DNA from: JBDTOX01 sp039933015
GTDB lineage: Bacteria > Pseudomonadota > Gammaproteobacteria > Burkholderiales > Methylophilaceae
Length of the DNA stretch: 8,509 nt
Assembly: GCA_039933015.1 (NCBI GenBank)
Contig: JBDTOX010000175.1
Location: forward strand, 1-8,509
Direction: 5' to 3'
Positions 6,697-8,509 of this stretch are shown one piece after another. The notes beneath the pieces were generated by a model, which ran no database searches, had not been told where the DNA came from, and worked only from the letters and a program-made list of their open reading frames with translations. The stretch's first letter is position 1. Each line of letters begins with the position of its first letter. The translations under genes were made by a program, and so were the position numbers.

Positions 6697-7296
6697 CTAA
6701 ATGACAGGCTTTCCCCAAGTGCCGCTAAAAAACAACTCCCCTAATTTGCGCCGCGCGCGCGGCGCAGTTTCGCGTTCCAGCACTTCACCACTCAGGGTGG
6801 CGATAGCAGCAGGATGCCCCACCGACATCATCGCCATTGGCGTGTATTGCTCGGGCACGGCAAAGGCTACACGCGCCTTGGCAGCGTCGAACCCACCCAT
6901 CTGATGTGCCATCAAGCCCATGGCAGAGGCTTGCAAACACAGGTTCTCCGCCGCTGCGCCAGTATCATACTGGGCCCAGCGATTAGGCTTGAGGTTATGG
7001 CTGAACAAGCTATCGGCTGTGGTTAACAGCAGCACAGGCGCATTTTTGACCCACGCCTGGTTGCTTGGTGCCAGGCAATCAAAAGCTTTTTGCCAGCCCG
7101 CGGCGTCGGTATTCTTATCCCAGACAATAAAGCGCCAGGGCTGGTCGCCATAACAGGAAGGCGCCCAGCGCGCGGCCTCCAGCAAGGTAATGATCTGTTC
7201 TTGACTGACTGCCTTGCCGGCGTCGTAGGCGCGACCGCTCCAGCGATTAGCAAGGGTTGCGTTGATGGGGGTGCTGGTAATCGCGGGCTTGTTCAA
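6697..7296 (-). CDS. Nitroreductase family protein (FMN-dependent oxidoreductase)
   Basis: This 199-residue protein belongs to the nitroreductase superfamily: dimeric FMN enzymes that use NAD(P)H to reduce nitro compounds, quinones or similar acceptors. Visible family features are the N-terminal FMN-phosphate segment NRWSGRAYD (R18, S20, R22), the helix and loop LLEAARWAPSCYGDQPWRFIV (about 38-58), the central DTGAAAENLCLQASAMGL, and MMSVGHPA near the C-terminus. The ending RRKLGELFFSGTWGKP is also typical of this subgroup as I remember it. Length is normal. The start is TTG, chosen because AGAGGAG lies 6 bases upstream, the protein then has a sensible N-terminus, and no in-frame ATG exists close by. 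It lies 127 bases downstream of the alkene reductase gene on the same strand, so cotranscription is possible but not shown. The natural substrate is unknown. Confidence 0.87.
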   Translation of the reverse strand: MNKPAITSTPINATLANRWSGRAYDAGKAVSQEQIITLLEAARWAPSCYGDQPWRFIVWDKNTDAAGWQKAFDCLAPSNQAWVKNAPVLLLTTADSLFSHNLKPNRWAQYDTGAAAENLCLQASAMGLMAHQMGGFDAAKARVAFAVPEQYTPMAMMSVGHPAAIATLSGEVLERETAPRARRKLGELFFSGTWGKPVI

Positions 7297-7302
7297 ATGA
7301 TG

Positions 7303-7309
7303 CTCCTCT
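7303..7309 (-). promoter_or_regulatory. Strong ribosome binding site for the TTG-initiated nitroreductase
   Basis: Read on the minus strand this is AGAGGAG, followed by 6 bases and then TTG at 7296-7294. The strong match fixes the non-ATG start. The two ATG-like triplets nearby are in other frames. Confidence 0.75.
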
Positions 7310-7374
7310 AAACTCGGATAAAGGGATTAAAACCACGGGATGGCTACAGGACCAGGCACACGGAACCCCAGCGC

Positions 7375-7394
7375 TTGCCGTACAAGTATGGCAA
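7375..7394. repeat. 20-base near-palindrome between the alkene reductase and nitroreductase genes
   Basis: TTGCCGTAC at 7375-7383 faces GTATGGCAA at 7386-7394 with two bases between. All nine positions pair except one, which is a G-T on the plus strand and an A-C mismatch on the minus strand. It sits about 80 bases upstream of the nitroreductase start and 31 bases past the alkene reductase stop. No T-run follows on the minus strand, so it does not look like an intrinsic terminator. Its size and symmetry would suit an operator for a dimeric repressor, but this is unproven and no regulator is in view. Confidence 0.4.
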
Positions 7395-7423
7395 TACTGC
7401 GCGTCATGCATCGTCACAGGCGC

Positions 7424-8497
7424 TTAATCCAGGGTTGGATAGTCGATATAGCCCTTCTCGCTGCCTCCATAAAAAGTCGCCTGATCTGGCTGATTCAATG
7501 GCGCATTCTTTTCAAACCGTTCTACCAGATCAGGGTTGGCGATGAAGGGTACCCCAAAGGCAATCACATCCGCCCTGCCTGCAGCCAGAGCTGCATTGCC
7601 GCCAGCTTTATCGTAACCCAGATTGGCCATGTAAGGACCGCTGAAATGCTTGCGTAATTGCACGAAATCAAAAGCTGGGGTCGGCAAGCCGTGGCTACCG
7701 CCTTCAACCACATGCAGATAAGCCAGGCCGAACGGACTGAGTAGATCGGCGACATGGTTGAACAAATCCTGTGGCTTGGAATCCGCAATATCGTTGAACG
7801 GATTGAGCGGCGAGATGCGCACGGCAACACGGGCAGCCCCTGCCACGGCCACCACATTCTGCACTACTTCCAGCAACAAACGCACGCGGTTGTGCTTGTC
7901 GCCACCATAGCTATCAGTGCGCTTGTTGGTGCTGTCACGCAGGAACTGATCGAGCAGATAACCGTTGGCCGCATGGATTTCGACGCCATCAAAGCCGGCT
8001 TCCAGGGCGTTCCTGGCAGCCTGCACATATTCGGCAACCACCGCAGGCAGCTCTTCCGTCGCCAGCGCACGCGGCGTGACAAAATCCTGCAGGCCCTGGT
8101 AGGTAAATGCCTGTCCAGCAGGCTTGATGGCAGAAGGTGCTACTGGCAAGGCATTGTTCGGTAGCAGAGAGGGATGCGAGATGCGCCCTACATGCCATAG
8201 CTGCAATACGATTTTGCCGCCTTTGGCATGCACTGCGTCGACGACTTTTTTCCAGCCCTTGATCTGCGCTTTGCTATGGATGCCGGGTGTGGCCGGATAG
8301 CCATGGCCCATTTCGGAAACAGGTGTGGCTTCGGTGATAATGAGGCCAGCCGAAGCGCGCTGGGCGTAGTATTCCACGTTCATGTCCTGCGGTACATTAC
8401 CCTCGCCCGCCCTGTTCCTCGTGAGCGGCGCCATAGCGATACGGTTTTTTAGCTCCATGCTGCCGAGCTTGATGGGGGTAAATAGATCAACCGTCAT
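7424..8497 (-). CDS. Old yellow enzyme family alkene reductase (NemA-like NADH:flavin oxidoreductase)
   Basis: This 357-residue protein is a complete old yellow enzyme (TIM barrel binding FMN) of the NemA/PETN reductase class. It would reduce activated C=C bonds (enones, maleimides, quinone-like electrophiles) and often nitrate esters, using NAD(P)H in the cytoplasm. The N-terminal LFTPIKLGSMELKNRIAMAPLTRNRA includes T26, which tunes the flavin. KIVLQLWHVGRISHP gives Q99 and W101. The substrate-anion pair and proton donor are H175, N178 and Y180 in EIHAANGYLLDQFL, followed by the usual SxNxRTDxYGG signature. Near the C-terminus AFGVPFIANPDLVERF carries V316 where many homologues have Arg (AFGR), a residue that contacts the FMN phosphate. 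Start ATG at 8497 is fixed by AAGGAG 6 bases upstream. It is probably the first gene of a possible unit with the nitroreductase. Confidence 0.93.
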   Translation of the reverse strand: MTVDLFTPIKLGSMELKNRIAMAPLTRNRAGEGNVPQDMNVEYYAQRASAGLIITEATPVSEMGHGYPATPGIHSKAQIKGWKKVVDAVHAKGGKIVLQLWHVGRISHPSLLPNNALPVAPSAIKPAGQAFTYQGLQDFVTPRALATEELPAVVAEYVQAARNALEAGFDGVEIHAANGYLLDQFLRDSTNKRTDSYGGDKHNRVRLLLEVVQNVVAVAGAARVAVRISPLNPFNDIADSKPQDLFNHVADLLSPFGLAYLHVVEGGSHGLPTPAFDFVQLRKHFSGPYMANLGYDKAGGNAALAAGRADVIAFGVPFIANPDLVERFEKNAPLNQPDQATFYGGSEKGYIDYPTLD

Positions 8498-8503
8498 ACG
8501 GTT

Positions 8504-8509
8504 CTCCTT
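8504..8509 (-). promoter_or_regulatory. Ribosome binding site of the alkene reductase gene
   Basis: On the minus strand AAGGAG is followed by 6 bases and ATG at 8497. The window ends here, so the promoter and any upstream regulator gene are not visible. Confidence 0.8.

Noticed and set aside
7754..8164. 136-codon plus-strand open frame opposite the alkene reductase
   Set aside because: The minus strand encodes an intact old yellow enzyme with all catalytic residues, so this is its complement.

Overview
The window looks like ordinary chromosome from a Gram-negative proteobacterium of moderate GC content. A betaproteobacterium (for example Methylophilaceae or a relative) is my best guess. The lipoprotein outer-membrane channel, the tripartite RND pump and the YgiQ N-terminus require a Gram-negative, but the finer taxonomy is an impression from protein style and was not computed.

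Layout, left to right. The 5' end of a ygiQ-like radical SAM gene points left off the window (1-106, minus). A 435-base non-coding stretch follows, with several short perfect inverted repeats and possibly the relic of a transposase. Next is a tightly coupled three-gene plus-strand operon (542-6002) for a CzcCBA-type RND efflux system: outer-membrane lipoprotein channel, periplasmic adaptor and inner-membrane RND permease, in C-B-A order, with ATGA and GTGA stop/start overlaps. A strong hairpin with flanking A and T runs (6141-6165) sits where this operon meets the minus-strand genes and can terminate transcription from both sides. The right part holds three minus-strand redox genes: a small thioredoxin-like protein with a WCEPC active site (6200-6571), a nitroreductase-family flavoprotein that starts at TTG (6697-7296), and an old yellow enzyme/NemA-like alkene reductase (7424-8497). 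The window ends inside the ribosome binding site of the last one.

How the genes may work together: the RND operon is one export machine spanning both membranes. Its substrate cannot be read from the sequence, because no His-rich or Met-rich metal-binding segment and no neighbouring metal regulator is visible. The nitroreductase and alkene reductase would both reduce electrophilic compounds with FMN and NAD(P)H, and the thioredoxin is a thiol redox protein. A stress or detoxification theme is plausible but is inferred from position alone.

I did not find a clearly new system. The most interesting points are the proton-relay residues of the RND permease (Asp-Asp kept in TM4, but Glu where AcrB has its TM10 Lys), the structured leader before the efflux operon, a near-palindrome between the two flavoprotein genes, and single-residue departures in the thioredoxin and alkene reductase.
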